Counted from the stretch's first letter, positions 24,376-33,272 are shown. The stretch is DNA of 64,000 nt from Streptomyces wedmorensis (GCF_000716445.1 NZ_JNWK01000007.1:1-64000); one strand, 5' to 3'. The notes: a model not told the origin generated them from the letters alone. A program made the numbers and translations.

Positions 24376-27117
24376 ATGCCCTCCAACACGACCGCGCCCC
24401 CCGCCAAGAAGAAAGGGCGGCGTGCCCGCCTGCTCCTCCTCGTCCTGGTCCTCGCACTGGTCGCGGGCATCGGGTTCGGCGGCTACTGGGGCGTCAGCAC
24501 CGTCCGGGCCTCGTTCCCGCAGACCACCGGCGAGATCCGGCTCGACAAGCTCTCCGGCGAGGTCGAGGTCAAGCGCGACGCGAACGGCGTCCCGCAGATC
24601 TACGCGGACAACGAGACGGACCTCTTCCGCGCCCAGGGCTACGTCCAGGCGCAGGACCGGTTCTACGAGATGGACGTCCGCCGGCACGTGACCGCGGGCC
24701 GGCTCTCCGAGATGTTCGGCGAGAGCCAGGTCGACACCGACGCCTTCCTGCGCACGCTGGGCTGGCGCCGGGTCGCGCAGCAGGAGTACGACGAGGTCCT
24801 GTCGCCGGAGACGAAGAAGTACCTCCAGGCGTACGCGGAAGGCGTCAACGCCTATCTGAAGGACCGCGAGAAGCCCGCGGACATCTCGGTCGAGTACGCG
24901 GCCCTGGCCCTGACCAACGACTACGTGATCGAGCCGTGGACCCCGGTCGACTCGGTGGCCTGGCTCAAGGCGATGGCCTGGGACCTGCGCGGCAACATGC
25001 AGGACGAGATCGACCGCTCCCTGCTGACCAGCCGGCTGAGCGCGAGCGAGATCAAGCAGCTGTACCCGGAGTACCCGTACGCGCTCCACCAGCCGATCGT
25101 CGGCCAGGGCGCCGTCGACGACTCCACCGGGAAGTTCGACCCGAAGGCCGAGGCCGGCGAGGCCGACGGCGCGACCACCGGCGAGACCCCGGGCACGGGC
25201 CCCGGCGGCTCCGGCTCCGGTACGCAGTCCCAGCTCGGGGCGCTCTCCGAGGTCCTCGACAGCGTCCCCGCCCTGCTCGGCCCGAACGGCAACGGCATCG
25301 GCTCGAACTCCTGGGTCGTCTCCGGGGACCTGACGACCTCCGGCAAGCCGCTGCTCGCCAACGACCCGCACCTCGCGCCCCAGCTGCCGTCCCTCTGGTA
25401 CCAGATGGGCCTGCACTGCCGCTCGGTCTCGGCGACCTGCCGCTACGACGTCTCGGGCTACACCTTCTCCGGCATGCCCGGTGTGATCATCGGACACAAC
25501 GACAAGATTGCCTGGGGTCTCACCAACCTCGGCGCCGACGTCACCGACCTCTACCTGGAGAAGATCGGCCCCGACGGCTACCTCGTCGACGGCAAGGTCA
25601 AGCCCTTCACCACCCGCGAGGAGACCATCAAGGTCGCCGGCGGCGACGACCGCAAGATCACCGTCCGCTCCACCGAACACGGCCCGCTCGTCTCCGACCG
25701 CTCCACCGAACTGGAGACGGTCGGCCAGACCGCCCCCGTCGGCAACTCCGCCCCCGACCGCGGCACCGGCTACGGCGTCTCCCTCCAGTGGACCGCCCTC
25801 CAGCCCGGCAGGTCCATGGACGCGATCTTCGCGATCGACCGCGCCAAGGACTTCGACGCCTTCCGGGACGCCGCGAAGAACTTCGAGGTCCCCTCCCAGA
25901 ACCTGATCTACGCCGACACCGACGGCCACATCGGCTACCAGTCGCCCGGCAAGATCCCGCGCCGCGGCAAGGGCGACGGCACCATCCCGGCGCCGGGCTG
26001 GGACTCCTCGTACCGGTGGAAGGGCTACATCCCCTTCGACCAGCTGCCCTACGAGTACGACCCGAAGCGCGGCTACATCGTCACCGCCAACCAGGCCGTC
26101 ATCGACCAGAAGACCTACCCCGACCTGCTCACCAAGGACTGGGGCTACGGCTCGCGCAGCCAGCGGATCAACGACCTCATCGAGTCGAAGACCAAGGACG
26201 GCGGCAAGATCTCGCCGGACGACATGCGGACCATGCAGACCGACAACCGCAGCGAGATCGCGACCCTGCTCAACCCGCTGCTGCTGAAGATCGACATCTC
26301 CGACCCGTACGTCCGCGAGGCGCAGAAGCTCCTCGAAGGCTGGGACTACACCCAGGAGCCCGACTCGGCCGCCGCCGCCTACTTCAACGCGGTCTGGCGC
26401 AACGTCCTCAAGCTCGCCTTCGGGAACAAGCTGCCCAAGGAGCTGCGCGCCGAGGGCGACTGCATCAACGTCCGCCCGGTCGACGCCACCGGCCCGGTCG
26501 ACGAGCAGAACAAGCTCGTCCGCGAGTGCGGCGAGCGCGACCCCGACTCGGCGCAGCCGGACGGCGGCGACCGCTGGTACGAGGTGGTCCGCCCGCTCCT
26601 CAAGAAGGAGAAGAGCGACTGGTGGGTCACCCCGGGCAACCGCACCGACCAGGCCACCGAGACCCGTGACCAGCTGCTCGCCCGGGCCATGAAGGACGCC
26701 CGCTGGGAGCTGACCGCCAAGCTCGGCAAGGACGTCACCACCTGGAGCTGGGGCCGGCTGCACCAGCTGACCCTGCAGAACCAGACCCTCGGCACCGCCG
26801 GACCCGGCGTCGTGCAGCAGCTCCTCAACCGCGGCCCGTGGAACCTGGGCGGCGGCGAGGCGGCGGTCGACGCCACCGGCTGGAACGCGGCCGGCGGCTA
26901 CGAGGTGATCTGGGTGCCGTCGATGCGGATGGTGGTCAACGTCGGCGACTGGGACAAGTCCCGGTGGATCAACCTGACCGGCGCCTCCGGTCACGCCTTC
27001 CACTCGAACTACACCGACCAGACGGACGCCTGGGCCAGGGGCGAGCTCCTCGACTGGGCCTACGGCGGTGCGGCGGTCGACGCGGCGACGAAGGACAGGC
27101 TGGTCCTCAAGCCCTGA
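24376..27117 (+). CDS. Penicillin acylase family (Ntn) amidohydrolase
   Basis: The 913-residue protein has a basic N-terminus and one signal/anchor helix (ARLLLLVLVLALVAGIGFGG), so it works outside the membrane. It then shows the penicillin amidase fold: an alpha region with RDANGVPQIYADNETDLFRAQGY style N-terminus, a Gly/Thr-rich linker near residues 255-280, and the beta-chain start GIGSNSWVVSG, whose Ser would be the N-terminal nucleophile after autoproteolysis. Relatives cleave penicillins, acyl-homoserine lactones or acyl groups of peptides. ATG 24376 is preceded by GAAGGACAGCG. The gene runs directly to the 5-FTHF ligase stop with no spacer. Confidence 0.9.
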   Translation: MPSNTTAPPAKKKGRRARLLLLVLVLALVAGIGFGGYWGVSTVRASFPQTTGEIRLDKLSGEVEVKRDANGVPQIYADNETDLFRAQGYVQAQDRFYEMDVRRHVTAGRLSEMFGESQVDTDAFLRTLGWRRVAQQEYDEVLSPETKKYLQAYAEGVNAYLKDREKPADISVEYAALALTNDYVIEPWTPVDSVAWLKAMAWDLRGNMQDEIDRSLLTSRLSASEIKQLYPEYPYALHQPIVGQGAVDDSTGKFDPKAEAGEADGATTGETPGTGPGGSGSGTQSQLGALSEVLDSVPALLGPNGNGIGSNSWVVSGDLTTSGKPLLANDPHLAPQLPSLWYQMGLHCRSVSATCRYDVSGYTFSGMPGVIIGHNDKIAWGLTNLGADVTDLYLEKIGPDGYLVDGKVKPFTTREETIKVAGGDDRKITVRSTEHGPLVSDRSTELETVGQTAPVGNSAPDRGTGYGVSLQWTALQPGRSMDAIFAIDRAKDFDAFRDAAKNFEVPSQNLIYADTDGHIGYQSPGKIPRRGKGDGTIPAPGWDSSYRWKGYIPFDQLPYEYDPKRGYIVTANQAVIDQKTYPDLLTKDWGYGSRSQRINDLIESKTKDGGKISPDDMRTMQTDNRSEIATLLNPLLLKIDISDPYVREAQKLLEGWDYTQEPDSAAAAYFNAVWRNVLKLAFGNKLPKELRAEGDCINVRPVDATGPVDEQNKLVRECGERDPDSAQPDGGDRWYEVVRPLLKKEKSDWWVTPGNRTDQATETRDQLLARAMKDARWELTAKLGKDVTTWSWGRLHQLTLQNQTLGTAGPGVVQQLLNRGPWNLGGGEAAVDATGWNAAGGYEVIWVPSMRMVVNVGDWDKSRWINLTGASGHAFHSNYTDQTDAWARGELLDWAYGGAAVDAATKDRLVLKP

Positions 27118-27711
27118 TCAGGGCCTGAAGCGGGTGACCCCGGCCGGGGTCACCACCGCGTGGACGGGGTGGTCGTGCGGTTCCTCCGGGACCCGGGCGA
27201 CCACCTCGTTCGCGTACAGGAGGACCACCAGGGCGGGGTCCTTGCCCGCCCTTGCCAGCCGCGCGAGAACCCGGTCGTACGAGCCGCCGCCCCGCCCGAG
27301 CCGCATCCCGCGCGCATCGACCGCGAGGCCCGGCAGCAGGACGGCGTCGGCGGCGCACACGGCCTCGGGGCCGAGTCGGGGCCCGGTCGGCTCCAGGAGG
27401 CCGCGGCCGGCCTTGGCCAACGCCTCCCGCCCCTCGTACGCCGCCCAGTCCAGATCGTTGTCCGGGAGCAGGACGGGCAGCAGGACCCGGACCCCGCGCG
27501 AGTGGAGCGCGTCGAGCAGCGCGCGCGTGCCCGGCTCGCGGCCCACCGACACGTACGCGGCGACGGTGGACGCCTCCGCGAGTTCGGCCAGTTCCACACC
27601 CCGGCGAGCGAGGGATTCGGTCGCGTCCGCAAGGGAATCGGTGCTCAGAGCGGCCCGCTCGGCCAGAAGTCGACTGCGCAGCAGGGTCTTTTCGGACATC
27701 TCAGGTGTCAT
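27118..27711 (-). CDS. 5-formyltetrahydrofolate cyclo-ligase
   Basis: The 197-residue protein has the MTHFS/YgfA fold that converts 5-formyl-THF to 5,10-methenyl-THF with ATP. Landmarks are LLAERAALS, VAAYVSVGREPGTRALLDAL and the LPGLAVDARGMRLGRGGGSYDR nucleotide/substrate loop. ATG 27711 has GAGG six bases upstream; an ATG seven codons earlier (27732) is also possible. Its stop TCA(TGA) directly abuts the penicillin acylase stop, giving zero bases between two convergent genes. It is divergent from galU. Confidence 0.92.
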   Translation of the reverse strand: MTPEMSEKTLLRSRLLAERAALSTDSLADATESLARRGVELAELAEASTVAAYVSVGREPGTRALLDALHSRGVRVLLPVLLPDNDLDWAAYEGREALAKAGRGLLEPTGPRLGPEAVCAADAVLLPGLAVDARGMRLGRGGGSYDRVLARLARAGKDPALVVLLYANEVVARVPEEPHDHPVHAVVTPAGVTRFRP

Positions 27712-27814
27712 GACGGCCTCATGTGAATGCATGAACTTCTCGTAACTGTCTTTATGTGGAGGAAGTTAACCGAAGCCACATCTTCCTCTCATTCCGAACG
27801 ACTAAAGTGCACAC

Positions 27815-28726
27815 ATGAATCAGTCGCTCCCCAGGCTCGGCCGGATCAGCAAGGCTGTCATCCCCGCCGCGGGCCTCGGCACCCGCTTCCTCCCGGCGAC
27901 GAAGGCGACGCCCAAGGAGATGCTGCCGGTCGTCGACAAGCCGGCCATCCAGTACGTCGTCGAGGAGGCCGTCGCGGCCGGTCTCTCCGACGTCCTGATG
28001 ATCACCGGCCGGAACAAGAGGCCCCTGGAGGACCACTTCGACCGGAACTACGAGCTGGAGGAAGCCCTGAGCCGGAAGGGCGACGACGAGCGCCTCTCCA
28101 AGGTCCAGGAGTCCAGCGACCTCGCCACCATGCACTACGTGCGCCAGGGCGCCCCGCGCGGCCTCGGCCACGCCGTGCTGTGCGCCGCCCCGCACGTCGG
28201 CGACCAGCCCTTCGCCGTCCTCCTCGGCGACGACCTGATCGACCCGCGCGACCCGCTCCTCGCCCGCATGGTCGAGATCCAGGAGCGCGAGGGCGGCAGC
28301 GTGATCGCCCTCATGGAGGTCGAGCCCTCGCAGATCCACCTGTACGGCTGCGCCGCGGTCGAGGCCACCGTCGACGCGGACGTGGTGCGGGTGACGGACC
28401 TCGTCGAGAAGCCGGAGCCGTCGGAGGCGCCGAGCAACTACGCGATCATCGGCCGCTACGTGCTCGACCCGGCCGTCTTCGAGACGCTGCGGGACACCGA
28501 GCCGGGCCGTGGCGGCGAGATCCAGCTGACCGACGCCCTGCAGAAACTCGCCGCCGACGAGAAGATCGGCGGCCCGGTCCACGGCGTCGTGTTCAAGGGG
28601 CGCCGCTATGACACCGGTGACCGCGGGGACTATCTGCGTGCCATTGTCAGACTCGCGTGCGAACGTGAAGATCTGGGACCGGACTTCCGGGCCTGGCTCC
28701 GGAGATACGTCAGCGAGGAGATGTAG
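27815..28726 (+). CDS. galU: UTP-glucose-1-phosphate uridylyltransferase
   Basis: The 303-residue enzyme makes UDP-glucose from UTP and glucose-1-phosphate for cell-wall glycans, trehalose and exopolysaccharides. It has KAVIPAAGLGTRFLPATKATPKEMLPV, the nucleotidyltransferase signature, and LGDDLID and KGRRYDTGDRGDYLRAI later on. No ribosome site precedes the ATG, while a TAAAGT -10-like hexamer ends 7 bases before it, so the mRNA may be leaderless. A perfect GAGGAAG/CTTCCTC inverted repeat (27759-27788) lies in the promoter region shared with the folate ligase gene. Confidence 0.95.
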   Translation: MNQSLPRLGRISKAVIPAAGLGTRFLPATKATPKEMLPVVDKPAIQYVVEEAVAAGLSDVLMITGRNKRPLEDHFDRNYELEEALSRKGDDERLSKVQESSDLATMHYVRQGAPRGLGHAVLCAAPHVGDQPFAVLLGDDLIDPRDPLLARMVEIQEREGGSVIALMEVEPSQIHLYGCAAVEATVDADVVRVTDLVEKPEPSEAPSNYAIIGRYVLDPAVFETLRDTEPGRGGEIQLTDALQKLAADEKIGGPVHGVVFKGRRYDTGDRGDYLRAIVRLACEREDLGPDFRAWLRRYVSEEM

Positions 28727-28730
28727 CACC

Positions 28731-30095
28731 TTGAGCAGCAGCACGGCACCGTCGCCGACCCCCGACGACAGCGCCCACGGTCACGAGGACACGGCGCCGG
28801 ACCCCTGCGCGGGCCCGGCCCGCGACCTGTGGTCGGTGGACGAGCACCTGGCCGACATCCTCGCGACCGTCGGCCCGCTCGAACCCATCGAGCTGCAACT
28901 CCTCGACGCCCAGGGCTGCGTCCTCGTCGAGGACGTCACGGTGCCGGTCGCGCTGCCCCCCTTCGACAACAGCTCCATGGACGGGTACGCGGTCCGGGTC
29001 GCCGATGTCACCGGCGCCACCGAGGAGTTCCCCGCCGTCCTCACGGTCGTCGGCGACGTCGCGGCCGGCGACGGCGGACTGCCCACCGTCGGCCCCGGCC
29101 AGGCCGCCCGGATCATGACCGGAGCCCCGCTGCCGCCCGGCGCCGAAGCCGTCGTCCCCGTCGAGTGGACCGACGGCGGCACGGGCGGGGGCGCGGCCAC
29201 CGGCATGCGCGCCGCGAGCGCCGCACCCGAGGGCGCCGCGGGCGAGGTCCGGGTCCACCGGTCCGCCGAGGCCGGCGCCCACGTCCGCAGGGCGGGCAGC
29301 GACGTGAAGGCCGGGGAGCTCGCCCTCGCGGCCGGCACCGTCCTGGGGCCGCCGCAGATCGGCCTGCTCGCCGCGATCGGCCGGGGCACCGTGAAGGTCC
29401 GCCCCCGCCCCCGGGTCGTCGTCCTCTCCACCGGCAGCGAGCTGGTCCAGCCCGGCGAGCCGCTGGGCGAGGGCCAGATCCACGACTCCAACAGCTTCGC
29501 GCTCGCCGCGGCCGCCCGGGACGCCGGCGCGCTCGCCTACCGGGTCGGCGCCGTCGCCGACGACGCCGAATCCCTGCGCGCCACCATCGAGGACCAGCTC
29601 ATCCGGGCCGACCTCATCGTGACCACGGGCGGGGTGAGCGTCGGCGCGTACGACGTGGTGAAGGAGGCGCTGACCGCCGACGGCCAGGTCGACTTCCGCA
29701 AGCTGGCCATGCAGCCCGGCAAGCCGCAGGGCTTCGGCGCGATCGGCACCGAGCAGATCCCGCTCCTCGCCCTGCCGGGCAACCCGGTCTCCTCGTACGT
29801 CTCCTTCGAGCTGTTCGTCCGCCCCGCGATCCGCGCCCTGATGGGCGTCGAGGACCTCCACCGGCCCCGCGTCCAAGCCGTCCTCGCCACCGACAAGGCC
29901 CTCTCGTCGCCGCCCGGCCGCCGCCAGTTCCTGCGCGGCACCTACGACCCGGCAGCCGGCACCGTCACCCCCGTGGGCGGCGCCGGCTCCCACCTCATCG
30001 CCGCCCTCGCCCACGCCGACTGCCTCCTCGTCGTCCCGGAAGGGACGACCGACGTCGAACCGGGCAGCACCCTGGAAGTGGTCCTCCTCGGCTGA
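28731..30095 (+). CDS. glp: Gephyrin-like molybdopterin molybdotransferase Glp/MoeA
   Basis: The 454-residue protein inserts molybdenum into molybdopterin-AMP in Moco synthesis. It has the MoeA domains: ALPPFDNSSMDGYAVR near residue 80, AARIMTGAPLPPGAEAVVPVEW, VVVLSTGSELV and the MoCF-like TTGGVSVGAYDVVKEAL with ALPGNPVSS. The chosen start is TTG 28731 with GAGGAG ten bases upstream; the previous gene ends five bases before. The first 30 residues are Ser/Asp/His-rich and variable. Its neighbours moaC, mog and the sepX/glpR gene downstream match the actinobacterial Glp-GlpR arrangement, where Glp also acts at the divisome. Confidence 0.92.
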   Translation: MSSSTAPSPTPDDSAHGHEDTAPDPCAGPARDLWSVDEHLADILATVGPLEPIELQLLDAQGCVLVEDVTVPVALPPFDNSSMDGYAVRVADVTGATEEFPAVLTVVGDVAAGDGGLPTVGPGQAARIMTGAPLPPGAEAVVPVEWTDGGTGGGAATGMRAASAAPEGAAGEVRVHRSAEAGAHVRRAGSDVKAGELALAAGTVLGPPQIGLLAAIGRGTVKVRPRPRVVVLSTGSELVQPGEPLGEGQIHDSNSFALAAAARDAGALAYRVGAVADDAESLRATIEDQLIRADLIVTTGGVSVGAYDVVKEALTADGQVDFRKLAMQPGKPQGFGAIGTEQIPLLALPGNPVSSYVSFELFVRPAIRALMGVEDLHRPRVQAVLATDKALSSPPGRRQFLRGTYDPAAGTVTPVGGAGSHLIAALAHADCLLVVPEGTTDVEPGSTLEVVLLG

Positions 30096-30153
30096 GGGGG
30101 CGAGGGTGGGGGTACGGTGTCGTCCCCATACAGCGACCGGGAGTGTCACGGCC

Positions 30154-30639
30154 ATGAGCACGCAGCAAGGTCTCACCCACATCGACGAGGCGGGTGCGGC
30201 CCGCATGGTCGACGTCTCCGCGAAGGACGTCACGGCCCGCACCGCGCGGGCCAGCGGGAGGGTCCTCGTATCGCCGCGCGTGATCGAGCTGCTGCGGGGC
30301 GAGGGCGTTCCGAAGGGGGACGCGCTCGCGACCGCCCGGATCGCCGGGATCATGGGGGCGAAGAAGACCCCCGACCTCATCCCGCTGTGCCACCCGCTCG
30401 CGGTCTCCGGCGTGACCCTGGACCTGGCGGTCACCGACGAGGCGGTGGAGATCCTCGCGACGGTGAAGACCACGGACCGCACCGGCGTCGAGATGGAGGC
30501 CCTGACGGCGGTCTCGGTGGCCGCTCTGACGGTCGTCGACATGATCAAGGCGGTCGACAAGGGCGCGGTCATCTCCGACGTACGGGTGGAGGAGAAGACG
30601 GGCGGCAAGTCGGGCCACTGGACACGGAGCACCTCGTGA
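30154..30639 (+). CDS. moaC: Cyclic pyranopterin monophosphate synthase MoaC
   Basis: The 161-residue enzyme completes the first stage of Moco synthesis, forming cyclic pyranopterin monophosphate from the MoaA product. It shows ARMVDVSAKDVTARTARASG, IMGAKKTPDLIPLCHPL and VEMEALTAVSVAALTVVDMIKA, including the conserved His and Lys. ATG 30154 is preceded by GGGAG; an upstream in-frame start at 30106 is unlikely. The stop overlaps the mog start (GTGA). No moaA is present in this window. Confidence 0.95.
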   Translation: MSTQQGLTHIDEAGAARMVDVSAKDVTARTARASGRVLVSPRVIELLRGEGVPKGDALATARIAGIMGAKKTPDLIPLCHPLAVSGVTLDLAVTDEAVEILATVKTTDRTGVEMEALTAVSVAALTVVDMIKAVDKGAVISDVRVEEKTGGKSGHWTRSTS

Positions 30640-31247
30640 CGCGCGGGGGCCGGGTGGCGGGCTCGGACGAGAACGGCCACGGCCACGAGCACGGCCATCA
30701 GGAGCAGGCGGCCGCGTCGGTTCCGTCCGCGCTCGGCGAGGGGGCCGGCGCCGCTCTGTCCGCGCCCTACTCGGCGCTGGTCGTCACCGCGTCCAATCGG
30801 GCGTCCGCCGGGGTCTACGAGGACAAGGGCGGTCCGCTGATCGTCGAGGGCCTGACCGCCATGGGCTTCGCCGTGGACGGTCCGCGGGTCGTCCCGGACG
30901 GGGCGCCCGTCGAGGCGGCGCTGCGGGCGGCGGTGGCGGCCGGGTACGACGTGGTCGTCACCACCGGCGGCACGGGCATCTCGCCCACCGACGAGACCCC
31001 GGAGGTCACCCGCGGGATCCTCGACCGCGAGATCCCCGGCATCCCGGAGGCGATCCGGGCGTACGGGCGGGAGAAGGTGCCCACGGCGGCGCTCTCGCGC
31101 GGTCTCGCCGGGGTCGCGGGCGGCACGCTGATCGTGAATCTGCCGGGGTCCCCGGGGGGCGTGCGGGACGGCCTGGCCGTCCTGGAGCCGCTGCTCCGGC
31201 ACGCCGTCGACCAGATCCGCGGCGGCGACCACCCGAGACCGTCGTGA
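30636..31247 (+). CDS. mog: Molybdopterin adenylyltransferase (MogA/MoaB) with His-rich N-terminus
   Basis: The 203-residue protein carries the MoCF domain (SALVVTASNRASAGVYEDKGGP, VVVTTGGTGISPTDETPEVT, LPGSPGGVRDGLAVLEPLL) that adenylates molybdopterin before metal insertion. The N-terminal 40 residues are not part of that domain and include NGHGHEHGHQE, a cluster of alternating histidines able to bind metal. GTG 30636 overlaps the moaC stop and has GGAG upstream. It is followed by the acetyltransferase with another GTGA overlap. Confidence 0.92.
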   Translation: MTRGGRVAGSDENGHGHEHGHQEQAAASVPSALGEGAGAALSAPYSALVVTASNRASAGVYEDKGGPLIVEGLTAMGFAVDGPRVVPDGAPVEAALRAAVAAGYDVVVTTGGTGISPTDETPEVTRGILDREIPGIPEAIRAYGREKVPTAALSRGLAGVAGGTLIVNLPGSPGGVRDGLAVLEPLLRHAVDQIRGGDHPRPS

Positions 31248-31855
31248 TCCCGACGTGGCCGGTGATCCTCGTGGACGGGGACGTCGCGCTCCGGCCGATA
31301 AGGATGCGCGACCAGCGGGCCTGGCGTGAGGTGAACCGGCGCAACCGGGAGTGGCTGCGGCCCTGGGAGGCGACGGTTCCGCCGCCGCCTCCGGGCGGTC
31401 CGGTCGCGCAGCGCCCGACGTACCGTCAGATGGTGCGCCATCTGCGGTCGGAGGCGAACGCGGGCCGGATGCTGCCGTTCGTCATCGAGTATCAGGGGCG
31501 GCTCGTCGGGCAGTTGACGGTGGCCGGCATCGCCTGGGGCTCGATGTGCTCCGGGCACGTGGGGTATTGGGTGGACAGCGAGGTGGCCGGGCGCGGGGTG
31601 ATGCCGACGGCGGTCGCGCTCGCCGTCGACCACTGCTTCCGCGTGGTCGGGCTGCACCGGATGGAGGTGTGCATCCGCCCGGAGAACGGGCCGTCGCGCC
31701 GGGTGGTGGAGAAGCTCGGGTTCCGCGAGGAGGGGCTGCGGCCGCGTTATCTCCACATCGACGGTGCCTGGCGCGATCATCTGGTCTTCGCGCTGACGGC
31801 GGAGGAGGTGCCGGAGGGGCTGTTGAGGCGCTGGCACCAGGCAAGAATAAAATAA
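31244..31855 (+). CDS. GNAT acetyltransferase, RimJ/RimL type
   Basis: The 203-residue protein resembles RimJ-type N-acetyltransferases that modify protein N-termini: ALRPIRMRDQRAWREVNRRN at the start, GHVGYWVDSEVAGRGVMPTAV (acetyl-CoA loop) and CIRPENGPSRRVVEKLGFREEG. It probably acetylates the N-terminus of a ribosomal or other protein with acetyl-CoA. It overlaps mog by 4 bases and so belongs to the Moco operon by position, although no functional link is known to me. The 137-base gap after it precedes sepX. Confidence 0.9.
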   Translation: MIPTWPVILVDGDVALRPIRMRDQRAWREVNRRNREWLRPWEATVPPPPPGGPVAQRPTYRQMVRHLRSEANAGRMLPFVIEYQGRLVGQLTVAGIAWGSMCSGHVGYWVDSEVAGRGVMPTAVALAVDHCFRVVGLHRMEVCIRPENGPSRRVVEKLGFREEGLRPRYLHIDGAWRDHLVFALTAEEVPEGLLRRWHQARIK

Positions 31856-31992
31856 GTGTTCGAATTCAATCGGTAGTTGGCATGCAAACGATCTGAACAA
31901 TCACAAAAAAGTTCAGTGATATCAGCCAGATCGTGCGACACACCGGGCCAATTGGCCGATGGCCCCGCGCGAACCCCTCTACCGTGTGATGC
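31856..31992. other. AT-rich intergenic region upstream of sepX
   Basis: This 137-base gap is clearly richer in A and T than its neighbours. It holds CTGAAC (31893-31898) and GTTCAG (31911-31916) arms around an A-rich 12-base spacer, and a 12-base palindrome GGCCAATTGGCC (31946-31957). It must contain the sepX promoter. No gene is seen. Confidence 0.6.
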
Positions 31993-33054
31993 GTGAGCAG
32001 CAGCGGCCTCATCTACGCAGTCATCGTCGGGGCCTGGGCCGCCTACTTGGTGCCGATGTGGCTCCGCAGGCAGGACGAGCTGAACGAAGCCCGTCCGACG
32101 GAACGCTTCAGCACCGCCATCCGGCTGCTGTCCGGACGGGCGGGCATGGAGCGCCGGTACGCCAAGGAGCTCAAGGAGCGGGACCGTACGGCGGAGGGCC
32201 CGACGCCCGACGTGGACCCGGACGTGGCGACCGAGCATCTGAGCTCGGTCGACGTCCGGGCCTTCTCCGCGCCCGCGGCCAGAACCGAGGCGCGCCTGGA
32301 ACTCCCGGAGCCCGAACCGGAACCCGCCCCGGCCCCCGGCCCCGTCGCGGGCGCCGCTCAGGCGTCCGCCGCGGCCCGCCCCGCCGCGGGCGCCGCGGGG
32401 GCCGCCGCCGAGCGCGCCCGCCGGGGCAAGGTCCTCGCCAGGCGCCGGCGCACCACGACGCTCCTCTTCGCCGCCTTCACGCTCGGCGCGGTCGTCGCGG
32501 CCGTCGGCGGCGTCACCTTCCTGTGGGCGCCCGCGGTCCCCGCGCTGCTCCTGAGCGCGTACATCGTGCACCTGCGGGTCCAGGAGCGGCGGCGCTTCGT
32601 GTACGTCATGGACCGCCGCCGTGCCGAGGCCGCGGCCGCCCGGCTCAGGGAGAGCCGTCGCCCGGCCCCGACGCCGGAACCCGTTCCCGACCCGGCGCCG
32701 TCCCCGCAGGAGGCCGACCGCCGGGCCCTCGTCGAGCAGACCGACCACGCGGAGTGGGTCGACCAGCAGCGCGAGCGCGGGCCCGCCCGCGGCGACAGCT
32801 GGGACCCCGTCCCGGTGCCGCTCCCCACCTACGTCACCGCCCCGGTCGCCCCGCGCGCCACCAGCGGCATCGACATCACGGACCCGGAGACCTGGAGCGC
32901 CGCCCGCTCCTCCACGGCCGCCGACCCGACCCCCGCCCCCTCCCCGGCCCCCCGCCAGCGCGCCAACCCGTCGCGCCGCACCCGCGACCACGGCCGCACC
33001 CCCCTCTTCGACCAGTACGCCGACGACGACCGCCCCCGCGCCGCCAACGAATGA
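31993..33054 (+). CDS. sepX: Divisome protein SepX/GlpR
   Basis: The 353-residue protein starts SSSGLIYAVIVGAWAAYLVPMWLRRQDEL, an N-terminal membrane helix followed by the conserved RPTERFSTAIRLLSGR stretch of the SepX/GlpR family. A Pro/Ala-rich cytoplasmic linker leads to two further helices near residues 155-195, then a disordered Pro-rich tail ending DQYADDDRPRA. In Streptomyces SepX supports cross-wall and sporulation septum formation; in corynebacteria GlpR is the membrane receptor of the gephyrin-like Glp. The linkage to glp three genes upstream agrees. Start GTG 31993 follows a short AT-rich region. Confidence 0.88.
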   Translation: MSSSGLIYAVIVGAWAAYLVPMWLRRQDELNEARPTERFSTAIRLLSGRAGMERRYAKELKERDRTAEGPTPDVDPDVATEHLSSVDVRAFSAPAARTEARLELPEPEPEPAPAPGPVAGAAQASAAARPAAGAAGAAAERARRGKVLARRRRTTTLLFAAFTLGAVVAAVGGVTFLWAPAVPALLLSAYIVHLRVQERRRFVYVMDRRRAEAAAARLRESRRPAPTPEPVPDPAPSPQEADRRALVEQTDHAEWVDQQRERGPARGDSWDPVPVPLPTYVTAPVAPRATSGIDITDPETWSAARSSTAADPTPAPSPAPRQRANPSRRTRDHGRTPLFDQYADDDRPRAANE

Positions 33055-33150
33055 CCCCCGCCCGGGGGCCCGCGGCGGCCCCCGGCTGACCTGCGCGGGA
33101 ACCGATTTTTGTCTCAGCCGGTCGGGATGCTAATGTTTCACACGTCGCAA

Positions 33151-33224
33151 GGGCCTGTGGCGCAGTCTGGTAGCGCACCTCGTTCGCATCGAGGGGGTCT
33201 GGGGTTCAAATCCCCACAGGTCCA
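33151..33224 (+). tRNA. tRNA-Ala (anticodon CGC)
   Basis: A full cloverleaf is visible: acceptor stem GGGCCTG with CAGGTCC (one G-U pair), D arm GCGC...GCGC, anticodon arm CCTCG-TTCGCAT-CGAGG giving anticodon CGC, and T arm TGGGG-TTCAAAT-CCCCA. The discriminator base is A and CCA is not encoded. A hairpin terminator begins 9 bases after it. Confidence 0.95.
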
Positions 33225-33232
33225 CAGACACT

Positions 33233-33272
33233 GAGGATCCCGTCCGATCGCAAGATCGGGCGGGATCCTCTT
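33233..33272 (+). terminator. Hairpin terminator of tRNA-Ala
   Basis: A 17-bp stem (33233-33249 with 33254-33270, one G-U pair) closes on a GCAA loop and is followed by TT, immediately downstream of the tRNA gene. Confidence 0.85.
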
